Origin: Myxococcales bacterium
Lineage (GTDB): Bacteria > Myxococcota_A > Polyangia > Polyangiales > Houyiibacteriaceae
Length of the DNA: 48,480 nucleotides
NCBI GenBank assembly: GCA_019637115.1
Contig: JAHBWH010000049.1
Coordinates: 1-48,480 of the forward strand
Reading direction: 5' to 3'
Made by a program: the position numbers and the translations under genes. Each line of letters opens with the position of its first letter. Within the stretch, counting starts at the first letter, position 1. The notes beneath the pieces are model-generated. The model was not told the origin of the DNA, made no database searches, and saw only the letters and a program-made list of their open reading frames with translations. Positions 1 through 7,146 of the stretch are shown piece by piece.

Positions 1-150
1 GGACTCGGACTCGGACTCGGACTCGGACTCGGACTCGGACTCGGACTCGGTCTCGGACTCGGACTCGGACTCGGACTCGGTCTCGGCCTCGGCCTCGGAC
101 TCGGACTCGGTCTCGGCCTCGGACTCGGACTCGGTCTCGGACTCGGACTC
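1..150. repeat. GGACTC-type hexanucleotide microsatellite
   Basis: About 25 head-to-tail copies of a 6-bp unit, mostly GGACTC with GGTCTC and GGCCTC variants, run from the window edge to about position 150. The true left end lies outside the window. Read on the plus strand the tract gives Asp-Ser or Gly-Leu dipeptides; on the minus strand Glu-Ser or Arg-Val dipeptides. It could therefore be the end of a low-complexity coding region that begins outside, or an intergenic microsatellite. Nothing inside the window decides between these. Confidence 0.9.
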
Positions 151-227
151 GATCATCGGCGCCGAGACCCCTTCCCATCTGCCCCAAACGACTCATCTTC
201 GGGCGCCCTCCGAAGGGAGGCCGACTC

Positions 228-1799
228 ATGACCTTCTCTCTCCGCGACATCCTCAACCGCGCGCGCTGGCGCGACGAGAACCTCCACGCGCTCGAGCTCG
301 TCGTGCTCCACCGCGGCGCGCCCGGCGACCGGCGCGTCGTCTCCGGCGCGCTCGTGACCGACGTCGGCCCCTCCGGCGTGACGCTCGACGGGCAGGGCCT
401 GGAGGAAGACGTCTTCCTCCCCTACCACCGCTTCCTCGCGATCCGCGGTCCCGACGGGGCGCTCTGGGACAAGGAGGGCCGCGCGCTCGAGGCGCACGAG
501 GCGGAGGACGAGGAGGCTGTCATCGAGGAGGCCGCCATCGCGGTGGCCGACGAAGCCGCGGCCACGACGCCGCGGACCACCGCGGCGAACCAGGAGGCCG
601 CGCACGCCACGGCGGCCGCGGGCTCCGAGGTCGCGACGCTGCAGGCCACGTCTAACCCAGACGCCGCGGGTCCGACGCCTAGCGCCCAGGCCACCGCGGC
701 CGCGCCGACCGGCCGAGAGATCGCCGTGCGCCACGAGGTCGTGCTCCGCCACCCGCACCGGGACGCGCCGCTCGTGATCGACGGTAGCGCCGGCGAGGGC
801 GGCGGACAGATCCTTCGCACCTCGCTCACGCTCTCGATGCTCACGGGCAAGCCCTTCGTGCTCGAGCACATCCGCGGCCGACGCTCGAGGCCCGGGCTGC
901 TCCGTCAGCACCTCACGTGCGTCAACGCGGCGGCGGCGGTCTCGCAGGCGACGGTCGAGGGCGCGAGCCTCGGTTCGTCGACGCTCTCGTTCCGACCCGG
1001 CGCCGCTCGTGGCGTCGAGCGCCGCTTCGACATCGGCAGCGCGGGTTCGGTCGCGCTGGTCCTGCAGACGATCGCCTTGCCGCTCGCGCTGGCAGACCGA
1101 CCGTCCACGATCACGTTGCGCGGAGGGACCCACGCCCGCTGGGCGCCGATCGTCCCCTTCCTCGAGCGCGCGTGGCTCCCGCTCGTGCGCCGCATGGGCG
1201 CGGACATCGCCCTCGAGCTGCGACGCCCGGGCTTCTATCCGGCCGGCGGCGGCGAGGTCGTGATGCACGTGTCTCCGGCGGCGTCGTCGCTCGCGCCGCT
1301 CCACCTGCCGTGCCCCGCGGGCGCGCTCGCCGTGGAGATCGACGCGATCGTGTCGGAGCTCCCGGAGTCCATCGCGCGTCGCGAGCTTGCGGTCGTGGCC
1401 GAGCGCCTCGGCGCGGAGCGCGTGATGCTCCGCAGCGCGACGGTGCGTGGCGTGGGTCCGGGCAACGCGCTGTGGATCGCGGCCCGGGGCGCGGGCGAGG
1501 TGACGAACGTCTTCTCGGGCCTCGGCGAGCGCGGCGTCGCGGCCGAGGACGTGGCACGGGAGGTCGCGGAGCGTTTCCTCGCGTGGCGCGCGTCGGGCGC
1601 GGCGGTCGAAGAGCACCTCACCGATCAGCTCATGGTGCCGATGGCGCTCGCGCGAGGCGGGAGCTTCACCACGGACGCCATCAGTCTCCACTCGACGACG
1701 AACGCCGACGTGATCGAGGCGTTCACGGGCGAGCGCGTCCGAGCGTTCGACCTCGGCGACGGACGCTTCCGCGTCGCGCTGGGAGATCCGGCGGTCTGA
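228..1799 (+). CDS. rtcA: DUF504-RtcA fusion, RNA 3'-terminal phosphate cyclase
   Basis: The 523-residue product has two domains. Residues about 1-85 match the archaeal DUF504/UPF0248 pattern: LRDILNRARW near the start, then HRGAPGDRR, then a PYHR motif. Residues about 90-165 are an Ala/Thr-rich linker. Residues about 180-520 are a full-length RtcA (the E. coli protein is 338 aa), with GSAGEGGGQILR, the RGRRSRPGL stretch, and the presumed AMP-accepting histidine at 488 in LHSTTNADV. RtcA uses ATP to turn RNA 3'-phosphate ends into 2',3'-cyclic phosphates. The DUF504 role is unknown; RNA binding or an RNA-end activity is an inference from this fusion. No rtcB or rtcR is visible nearby. A GGGAGG sequence lies about 10 bp before the ATG and supports this start. 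The stop codon is the first base triplet of a tandem array. Confidence 0.9.
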   Translation: MTFSLRDILNRARWRDENLHALELVVLHRGAPGDRRVVSGALVTDVGPSGVTLDGQGLEEDVFLPYHRFLAIRGPDGALWDKEGRALEAHEAEDEEAVIEEAAIAVADEAAATTPRTTAANQEAAHATAAAGSEVATLQATSNPDAAGPTPSAQATAAAPTGREIAVRHEVVLRHPHRDAPLVIDGSAGEGGGQILRTSLTLSMLTGKPFVLEHIRGRRSRPGLLRQHLTCVNAAAAVSQATVEGASLGSSTLSFRPGAARGVERRFDIGSAGSVALVLQTIALPLALADRPSTITLRGGTHARWAPIVPFLERAWLPLVRRMGADIALELRRPGFYPAGGGEVVMHVSPAASSLAPLHLPCPAGALAVEIDAIVSELPESIARRELAVVAERLGAERVMLRSATVRGVGPGNALWIAARGAGEVTNVFSGLGERGVAAEDVAREVAERFLAWRASGAAVEEHLTDQLMVPMALARGGSFTTDAISLHSTTNADVIEAFTGERVRAFDLGDGRFRVALGDPAV

Positions 1800-1913
1800 C
1801 CGCCTGGTGTGACCGCCTGGTGTGACCGCTCGGAGTGACCGCTCGGAGTGACCGCTCGGAGTGACCGCTCGGAGTGACCGCTCGGAGTGACCGCTCGGAG
1901 TGACCGCGCGGGG
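1797..1913. repeat. Nine-copy 13-bp tandem array
   Basis: Nine exact 13-bp steps start at the rtcA stop codon: two TGACCGCCTGGTG units, six TGACCGCTCGGAG units and one TGACCGCGCGGGG. Because 13 is not a multiple of three and each unit starts with TGA, the array puts stop codons in all three plus-strand frames. It fills the gap between rtcA and the convergent lipoprotein gene, whose stop codon begins at 1914. Confidence 0.95.
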
Positions 1914-2438
1914 CTACTCTTCACCAGCGAGCGTCGCCGCGACCTCGTCGGCCGCGCGGTCGGCGTCGCCGCCGGTCGCGACGACGCGGAACACGAACGG
2001 ACCGTTCTGAGCCACACGCACCCCTCGATCGGGACGCGCGAGCTGGGTCGCCGCTCGCACGCCTTCCGCGACGGCCTCTCCGGTCGCGAAGTGGTAGACG
2101 TCGACGAGGACGCTGCCGTCCGCACGCGAGAAGCGGGCGCAAGGGCCCATGTCGACGACCCCAGTCAGCGGCTCCGCCTCGGTGCTCGCCTGGAGCAGCC
2201 CCGCGAACCCGAGCCGAGCGCGCGTCCCCGAGCTCTCGAAGCTGCCTAGCAGCAGAGCGCGATCGTCGAGCGGGAGGGCCTCGATCGCGAGCGCGGGCCA
2301 GCGAGGCCCAGTGACCGGTGCCGGGAGCGGAGCTTCGATTTCGCCCGAGTCGCAGCCCATGGTGGCTCGCACGACCACGAGCGCGCTCAGCATCGCGAGC
2401 TGACGAGAGGTACGTGCGCGAAACGTCGAGAGCCGCAT
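1914..2438 (-). CDS. Small secreted lipoprotein, function unknown
   Basis: From the ATG at 2438 the product is 174 residues. The start is basic (MRLSTFRARTSRQ), followed by a hydrophobic stretch and Cys in TMGCDSG, which I read as an imperfect lipoprotein signal. The longer upstream reading frame has shadow-like composition, so this internal ATG was chosen. The mature part has no motif I recognise. It is convergent with rtcA across the 13-bp array. Confidence 0.65.
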   Translation of the reverse strand: MRLSTFRARTSRQLAMLSALVVVRATMGCDSGEIEAPLPAPVTGPRWPALAIEALPLDDRALLLGSFESSGTRARLGFAGLLQASTEAEPLTGVVDMGPCARFSRADGSVLVDVYHFATGEAVAEGVRAATQLARPDRGVRVAQNGPFVFRVVATGGDADRAADEVAATLAGEE

Positions 2439-2526
2439 CCGCCGAGTGTTGCACACGATTCGTGGTCTCGATGTCGACGCTCGCGTCGGCGGCTCCCCGA
2501 GGCGGCCGATCGCAAACGGGACGTCC

Positions 2527-2850
2527 TCAACGTCCACGCCCGATCGAACGCCGAGCGTCGAGGCGGTGGCGGTCGAGTCGCGTGGCCGCGGCGATTCGGT
2601 GGAGGTCGTCGTCATCCATCCTCGCGAGGTCGCGAGGGAAGAACACCCCGGCCGCGACCAGGGCGGCCGAAGCGACGGCGCCCAGCCCTTCGAGGGACTC
2701 CAGATGCTTGCGTGCGTTCGCTGCCTGTGTGCACCCCACGTGCTGAGGGTGCCTGCGGTTGGCGTACGCGTCGCCCGCGCGTGTCAGCGGACGCTGGTAT
2801 GGGCCTCGATCGCGCGTTTGACGCGACGACGACGCCCAGGTAATCGTCAA
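2527..2850 (-). CDS. Small helix-hairpin-helix protein (putative)
   Basis: The 107-residue ORF carries ESLEGLGAVASAALVAAG followed by FFPRDLARMDDDDLHRIAAA. This is the typical layout of the DUF4332-like helix-hairpin-helix fold, which often binds nucleic acid or mediates contacts. GC at third codon positions is high through the region, which supports coding. The first 40 residues match nothing I know and the true start is uncertain. It is divergent from the PEGA gene, with only 2 bp between the ORF ends, and lies upstream of the lipoprotein gene on the same strand. It may be a gene remnant. Confidence 0.45.
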   Translation of the reverse strand: MTITWASSSRQTRDRGPYQRPLTRAGDAYANRRHPQHVGCTQAANARKHLESLEGLGAVASAALVAAGVFFPRDLARMDDDDLHRIAAATRLDRHRLDARRSIGRGR

Positions 2851-2852
2851 TC

Positions 2853-3548
2853 GTGGATCGCGACCCTCGAGTGCCGCAGATGCGGCGGGCAGCGCGGCCG
2901 CTGCGACGGCGCTGGATCGGCGGCGTGCTCGCGACCGCCGTCGTTCTCGGCGGCGTCACGATATGGCGGTTCCAACCCCAGGCCACTGCGCGGGGGCCGC
3001 TCACGCCGACGGAGATCGAAGTGCGTGGCCTCGAGAGCCCGAACGCGCCCGTGTCCGCAGGGGATGACGCGCGTGCCGTCGCCCAAGCCAGCGCGGGACG
3101 TGACCCGTCGGCGAACCTCCCCGCGAGCGATGACGGGCCTGCGACTTCCCCCGCACCGACGGACCATGACCAACCTGCAACCGCGACCGCACCCGCGGGC
3201 GATGACCAGCCTGCGACCGCCCCCGTTCCCGCGGGCGATGACCAGCCTGCAGCCCCGCCTTCGGATCGCAGCGCGGCGACGCCCTCCGGTCTCGCCCCGA
3301 GCGAAGCTCCTTCGGTCACCCCCGCCCGAACCGTCCGAGGCGTGGCTAGGGGAACGATCTTCGTGAACACGCTGCCCTGGGCCCGCGTCGACCTCGACGG
3401 GGTCTACATCGGCAACACCCCCATCTCAGGACGGGCCGTCGCGGCCGGCGAACACCGCCTTCGACTGACGACGGACGAAGGACAGGTCTACGAGGTCACG
3501 TTGAACGTGAACCCTGGTGCGAACACACGCTTGGTGTATCGGTTCTGA
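2853..3548 (+). CDS. Membrane-anchored PEGA-domain protein
   Basis: The 231-residue product has a basic N-terminus, one membrane segment at about residues 21-38 (WIGGVLATAVVLGGVTIW), and a long Pro/Ala/Asp linker. The linker includes three near-copies of a GDDQPAT-type heptad-to-undecad. The C-terminal domain at about residues 165-231 is a PEGA beta domain (GTIFVNTLPWARVDLDGVYIGNTPI). PEGA domains are surface or periplasmic beta domains often attached to kinases and TPR proteins in myxobacteria, so the C-terminus is probably outside the inner membrane. The start is uncertain: GTG 2853 and ATG 2880 are both possible, and neither has a clear ribosome binding site. Confidence 0.75.
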   Translation: MDRDPRVPQMRRAARPLRRRWIGGVLATAVVLGGVTIWRFQPQATARGPLTPTEIEVRGLESPNAPVSAGDDARAVAQASAGRDPSANLPASDDGPATSPAPTDHDQPATATAPAGDDQPATAPVPAGDDQPAAPPSDRSAATPSGLAPSEAPSVTPARTVRGVARGTIFVNTLPWARVDLDGVYIGNTPISGRAVAAGEHRLRLTTDEGQVYEVTLNVNPGANTRLVYRF

Positions 3549-3582
3549 TCGCCGGCACTCGGTACGCGACGGGTCTCAACGA

Positions 3583-3665
3583 CGACGCGACCCTGCTCAC
3601 GGCGACGCGACCTGGCTCACGGCGACGCGACCTGACCTGGCTCACGGCGACGCGACCCAGGTCAC
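3583..3665. repeat. Four-copy imperfect 20-bp tandem repeat
   Basis: Units of the type GGCGACGCGACCTGGCTCAC run from 3583 to 3665. The third unit carries an extra CCTGA. The array lies just downstream of the PEGA gene and overlaps the end of a tiny minus-strand ORF. Confidence 0.85.
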
Positions 3666-3749
3666 GACGCGTCCGGACTGCTCTTCGCTTTCTGCCGCCA
3701 GCGCCCGCTCCGTCTCGTCCGCGCCGACGGGCCAGAGCACGCGCTTCAT
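3642..3749 (-). CDS. 35-residue ORF coupled to the membrane gene (doubtful)
   Basis: The ORF MKRVLWPVGADETERALAAE... starts at an ATGA overlap with the stop of the upstream membrane protein gene, the classic arrangement of translational coupling. It is 35 residues, acidic in the middle, and ends inside the 20-bp repeat array (WVASP). It may be a genuine small protein or a gene truncated by the repeats. No family is recognised. Confidence 0.25.
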   Translation of the reverse strand: MKRVLWPVGADETERALAAESEEQSGRVVTWVASP

Positions 3750-4549
3750 GGTATCGGGCTCGACGGCCGGAGGAAGCGCGCGATGGGTCCGAGGTAGAGA
3801 ACGACCGGAAGCGCTGCTGCGATGACGGCGGATGCGCCCAAGACACTGGCGAAGAACGCGTTGCCGTTGGGCAGCCACGGATGGGGCTGGCCGAAGTAGA
3901 CGACGGTTGGCGCGAGCGCGACGCCGAACGCGAGCCCGATGGCACCCAGCAGTCCGACGAAGAGTCCGGCCGTGCGCCCGCGGGCGACGACGGCCGCGCC
4001 GCAGACGACCAAGCACGCGCCAGCGATGACGATCACCGAGGGGACCATGTCCGACCGCGGCTCGAGCGCGAACGCGAAGAGCGTCGCGGGGAGGAGCGCC
4101 ATGCCCGAGAACACGAGCGCCGCCGCGTTCCGCCACGGGAGGGTGCGCGTCGCCGGCCCCGCGAGCGCCACGGCCAGGAGACTCGCCGCGATCCCGAGCG
4201 ACGACATCTTCACGCTCAGGTCGCGCGCGGGTCCGGGCTCCGCGAACGGCCCGAGCGCGATCAGCGACTCGAGCCAGAAGCCCGCGGAGAAGAGCGCCGC
4301 GCCCATCGCGATCGGCGCTGCCGCACGCGCCCCGCGCCACGCCGCCCCCGCAACGACGACGAGCACGACCGCGAGGGCGTACACCCCATAAGCCCATTCC
4401 TGATCGCGCGCGTCGAAGCCTGCCCCAAACGCTGCAGCGCCGCCGGCGATCACCGCCGCCCCCAGCGCTGCCACCCGGTGTCGCCATCGGCCCGCCGAAG
4501 TCGAGGGGCGGGAAGCGTGGCTCGAAGGGTTGCTGGGCTTGGAGGGCAT
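3746..4549 (-). CDS. Polytopic membrane protein, function unknown
   Basis: From the ATG at 4549 the product is 267 residues. A Ser/Pro-rich N-terminus is followed by about seven hydrophobic segments, including VAALGAAVIAGGAAAFGAG, VYALAVVLVVVAGAAW and GLFVGLLGAIGLAFGVALA. This looks like a small inner-membrane protein of the kind annotated hypothetical in myxobacteria. The same frame stays open far upstream, but that extension covers an unrelated region with shadow composition, so the internal start is preferred. Confidence 0.7.
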   Translation of the reverse strand: MPSKPSNPSSHASRPSTSAGRWRHRVAALGAAVIAGGAAAFGAGFDARDQEWAYGVYALAVVLVVVAGAAWRGARAAAPIAMGAALFSAGFWLESLIALGPFAEPGPARDLSVKMSSLGIAASLLAVALAGPATRTLPWRNAAALVFSGMALLPATLFAFALEPRSDMVPSVIVIAGACLVVCGAAVVARGRTAGLFVGLLGAIGLAFGVALAPTVVYFGQPHPWLPNGNAFFASVLGASAVIAAALPVVLYLGPIARFLRPSSPIP

Positions 4550-5090
4550 GCGGAATTGTACGCCAGGGGCTCCCCTCATATTCCCTCGATCGGTCGGGGC
4601 CGTCGTGGTCACCATCGCACGGGCGGCGGAGTCCCGCGTCCGCGGACCCCCGCGTCCGCGGACCCCTACGTGCCAACGTGACTTGAGACAGCCTCCTGGG
4701 TAAAAATCGTGTAGCCATCGGGCGGAGTCAGGAACGAGAGATGATGTGCGACAGCGACTCCTGAGGGTGCTCGCCGTCGCCGCTGGTGACTCCGCTGCGG
4801 CTGCACAGCGATGAAGCGGACGATAGGACTTCCGAACTGCCGAAAACAACCGGGCTCGGCTCAAGAAGCTGCTCGCGAGGCGCCGTGAGTCCGGTTCGCG
4901 ACGACCGCAAGGGCACGGCGAGGTTCCACACGCCCGCGGAACCCCCGCGTGGTCCGCATGAGACACGCCATCGAGCCTCAAGGGGGTCCTCAGAAGACGG
5001 AGCGGTGCGTCGCGGCGGAGAGCCTCAGCCGAAGACGAGGCACAACTGCCCTGGACGGGGAGCAGGAGCGGAGCGTTGTCGTGGGGGTCG
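4550..5090. other. Gap with no convincing gene
   Basis: No ORF here shows both a start signal and a recognisable domain. A 15-bp sequence, CGCGTCCGCGGACCC, occurs twice in tandem at about 4635-4665. Codon composition is lower in third-position GC than in flanking genes. The region appears to be non-coding or decayed. Confidence 0.5.
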
Positions 5091-5460
5091 CGTGCGCGAA
5101 GAGGTCCTTCGCTGGCGAGGAATACGGGCATGGCTTCTTCGGTCTGCGCAGCGAGCTCGTCACTGGGTACATGGACCAGTTCACGAACGAGAATGCGCTC
5201 GTGGCGATGGCCACCGACTGGTGGGGCATGTCTCAGCCCGATCGCGACGTGCTCGCGGTGTCGCTCGTGGAGGGGCGCCCGAACGCCGTTGAGGCCTTCG
5301 TCGAGCGGACCCACCAAGGCCTGCTCAACTTCATGCTCCTCGCGATGCGCTCCGCGACACCCGCGCAGCTCCGGGAGCTGCGCGATGCGCTCCGGGAGCT
5401 GCGCGGGCGTCGCGGAGCGCATCGCGCAGCTCCCGGAGCTCGCGGACGAAGAAGGCGGGC
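5091..5460 (+). pseudogene. Fragment of a secreted or hydrolase-like protein gene
   Basis: One plus frame here reads like real protein for about 90 residues: GHGFFGLRSELVTGYMDQF, then ALVAMATDWWGMSQPDRD, then VERTHQGLLNFMLLAMR. From memory, this resembles part of a large myxobacterial hypothetical/hydrolase-like family, but I cannot name it. The frame then enters a 28-bp inverted repeat and becomes Arg-rich shadow sequence. No signal peptide or natural C-terminus is present. I read it as an internal fragment of a destroyed gene. Confidence 0.45.
5367..5440. repeat. Perfect 28-bp inverted repeat with 18-bp loop
   Basis: The arm at 5367-5394 (AGCTCCGGGAGCTGCGCGAT... to TCCG) is the exact reverse complement of the arm at 5413-5440. 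A partial direct copy of the left arm (GCGATGCGCTCCG) also occurs at 5342-5354. The structure could be a rearrangement scar inside the broken gene or a strong RNA hairpin. It lacks a T-run on either side, so a simple terminator is less likely. Confidence 0.9.
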
Positions 5461-5602
5461 GATGGGGCTCCTCCCGCGCCCGACACGCTACGCTGTGCGG
5501 CGCACGTTCTGGGAATGGCCAGGGGGCGTGCTCACCGTTCAATCCGGCGACGCGTGGCTGGCCGCTTTCCGTCCGTCGCGGCGCACGTTGACCAGGCCCG
5601 AA

Positions 5603-5627
5603 GCCGGCGCCGAATTGCGGCGCCGGC
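5603..5627. terminator. Hairpin terminator candidate after the GST gene
   Basis: GCCGGCGCC at 5603-5611 and GGCGCCGGC at 5619-5627 form a perfect 9-bp GC stem with a 7-base loop. The hairpin lies 16 bp beyond the stop of the minus-strand GST gene. The downstream U-tract on that strand is weak (two T). Confidence 0.5.
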
Positions 5628-5642
5628 TCTCTTCGCCGCTGG

Positions 5643-6263
5643 TCATCCAGAGGACATCGCCGCATCCAGCGCTGCCGCACGCCCGAACGCCGGGTGCTGG
5701 CACACGCGATCGATGTAGCCGGTGATCGCGGGCAGCCGCGGCACCATCTCGAAGCCCGTCGTCCAGCGCAGGGCGACGCCCCAGAGGACGTCGGCGGCGC
5801 TCATCCGGTCGCCCAACAGGTAGTCGCCTCGACCCAGCTGGTCGACCAAGGTCCGCAGCATCGTGTCGAAGTCACCGTAGGGCGACGTCGAGCTGTCCAA
5901 TGCATCGCGCTTCATCGCACGGTCGACCAGCGCCGGCTCGAAACAGGCGCCGTAGAACGCCATCCAGCGCAGGTACGGCCCACGAAGCGGATCGTCGGTC
6001 GCCGGTGCCAACCCCGCAGCGGGGAAACGATCGGCCAGGTAGATGTGGATGGCGACCTGCTCGGTCACCACCGCGTCGCCGTGCAGCAGCGTGGGCAACT
6101 TGCCCAGCGGGTTGATCGCGAGGAACTCCGGGCGACGCTGCTCTCCGGCCTTGAGGTCCACGTGGCGGACCTCGTAGGGGACCTCGAGCGCTTCGAGCAG
6201 CACGCGTACGCCGGCCGAACGCGATTGCGGGTTGTGAAAGAGGATCAGGGTGGATTCGCTCAT
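5643..6263 (-). CDS. Glutathione S-transferase family protein
   Basis: The 206-residue product is a full-length GST. The N-terminal thioredoxin-like domain (about 1-80) begins LILFHNPQSRSAGVRVLLEA and contains the glutathione-site loop NPLGKLPTL and the TEQVAIHIYL helix. The all-alpha C-terminal domain ends in the usual FGRAAALDAA-type helix. GSTs conjugate or reduce electrophiles with glutathione in the cytoplasm. A GGGAGG sequence about 15 bp before the ATG (reverse strand) supports the start. Substrate cannot be deduced. It stands alone between relic DNA on both sides. Confidence 0.9.
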   Translation of the reverse strand: MSESTLILFHNPQSRSAGVRVLLEALEVPYEVRHVDLKAGEQRRPEFLAINPLGKLPTLLHGDAVVTEQVAIHIYLADRFPAAGLAPATDDPLRGPYLRWMAFYGACFEPALVDRAMKRDALDSSTSPYGDFDTMLRTLVDQLGRGDYLLGDRMSAADVLWGVALRWTTGFEMVPRLPAITGYIDRVCQHPAFGRAAALDAAMSSG

Positions 6264-6353
6264 CGTTGCTGACTCCGGTGCAAGGGAGGATGAAGCTAGC
6301 TGCTATTGCGGCCAACTCCTGTCCTCGATCGCCGGGGTCGATAGTTTCCGCAT

Positions 6354-6524
6354 CTAACTCGCCTTTTCGAATCCCACGGAAGTGCCAGCGTCCCGCCGAG
6401 ACGCGCGAAGCAGCAACTCCGCATCGCGCATCAGCGCGTACACACGCTTGAGCCCAACTCGGAGTCCATACTCCCGACGCAGCAACGCCCACACCTTGCG
6501 CAGCTTCGCCGAGCCCACGTCGCT
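6354..6524 (-). pseudogene. IS3-family transposase (orfB) fragment
   Basis: A minus-strand frame ending at the stop at 6354-6356 reads [18 protein letters not shown], then [15 protein letters not shown]. This is the HTH_21-type segment at the start of IS3-family OrfB (typically [11 protein letters not shown]...NRKRVYRLMREEGLL). It is preceded by an in-frame stop and followed by a stop soon after, so neither the rest of the integrase nor orfA remains. It indicates past IS insertion between the GST gene and the rtcA-like fragment. Confidence 0.55.
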
Positions 6525-6638
6525 TCATCGGTCACGCCTCGCCGCGGGTTGCGCGCCTCCGACAGCCTCAGCTTGTCCGAAGGTTACGTCGCCGGTGCGC
6601 AAGCGGGGCCCGCGGCGGTCGCCTTCGACACGAGCCGG

Positions 6639-6859
6639 GGCCGAGAGATCGCCGTGCGCCACGAGGTCGTGCTCCGCCGCCCGCACGGGGACGCGCCGCT
6701 CGTGATTGACGGTAGCGCTCGGGAGGGCGGCGGGCAGATCCTCACGCTCTCGATGCTCACGGGCAAGCCCCTCGTGCTCGAGCGCATCCGTGGCCGACGC
6801 TCGAAGCCCGGGCTGCTCCGTCAGCACGTCACGTGCGTGAACGCGGCAGCGGCGGTCTC
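6639..6859 (+). pseudogene. Truncated duplicate of the rtcA region
   Basis: This stretch is a near-copy of 711-943 in the DUF504-rtcA gene. It covers the last linker residues and the first part of the RtcA domain ([47 protein letters not shown]). It carries an in-frame 12-bp deletion that removes four residues after GGGQIL. Homology ends abruptly at both sides. The surrounding open frame (6549-6929) therefore encodes no complete cyclase, and the histidine motif is absent. It is a decayed partial duplication, probably linked to the mobile DNA around it. Confidence 0.85.
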
Positions 6860-6930
6860 TTACCGTCACGGCGCGGAGCTCGCTCGCCGATCTCCTCGAA
6901 CAGCCCCGCTCTCGCGCGTGAATCACTGAG

Positions 6931-7081
6931 TACAGTTCCCCAGAAGACCGTGACCAGGTGCGGCAGATCCATCCCGTCCCGTTGCGTTGCTCCTCAGTCA
7001 CGGGCCAACAGCCCGCTCCTTCGTCGCGCCTTGCGGGACGGGCGCCTCTTTGCACTGGTCACGATCTTCTGGGGAGCTGTA
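6931..7081. mobile_element. 151-bp MITE-like element with terminal inverted repeats
   Basis: The left end TACAGTTCCCCAGAAGACCG... (about 30 bp) and the right end, read in reverse complement, TACAGCTCCCCAGAAGATCG..., match at about 27 of 30 positions with one gap. The 5-bp sequence CTGAG occurs directly outside both ends (6926-6930 and 7082-7086), as expected for a target-site duplication. The 90-bp interior encodes nothing recognisable. A small non-autonomous transposon mobilised by a transposase elsewhere fits best; the CCCCAGAAG tip recalls IS3-type ends, but this assignment is uncertain. Confidence 0.7.
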
Positions 7082-7146
7082 CTGAGCGCGATGCACGCCG
7101 AGATCCCTACACCGAAGTGACGAGCGTTCGGCGGGGAACGCGAGCG

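Noticed and set aside
153-1691. Long minus-strand ORF opposite rtcA
   Set aside because: Arg/His/Glu-rich composition typical of the antisense frame of a high-GC gene; the plus strand has clear DUF504 and RtcA motifs.
3746-5680. A 644-residue minus-strand gene
   Set aside because: Only the last 267 residues look like protein; the upstream part is antisense to the broken gene and crosses the inverted repeat.
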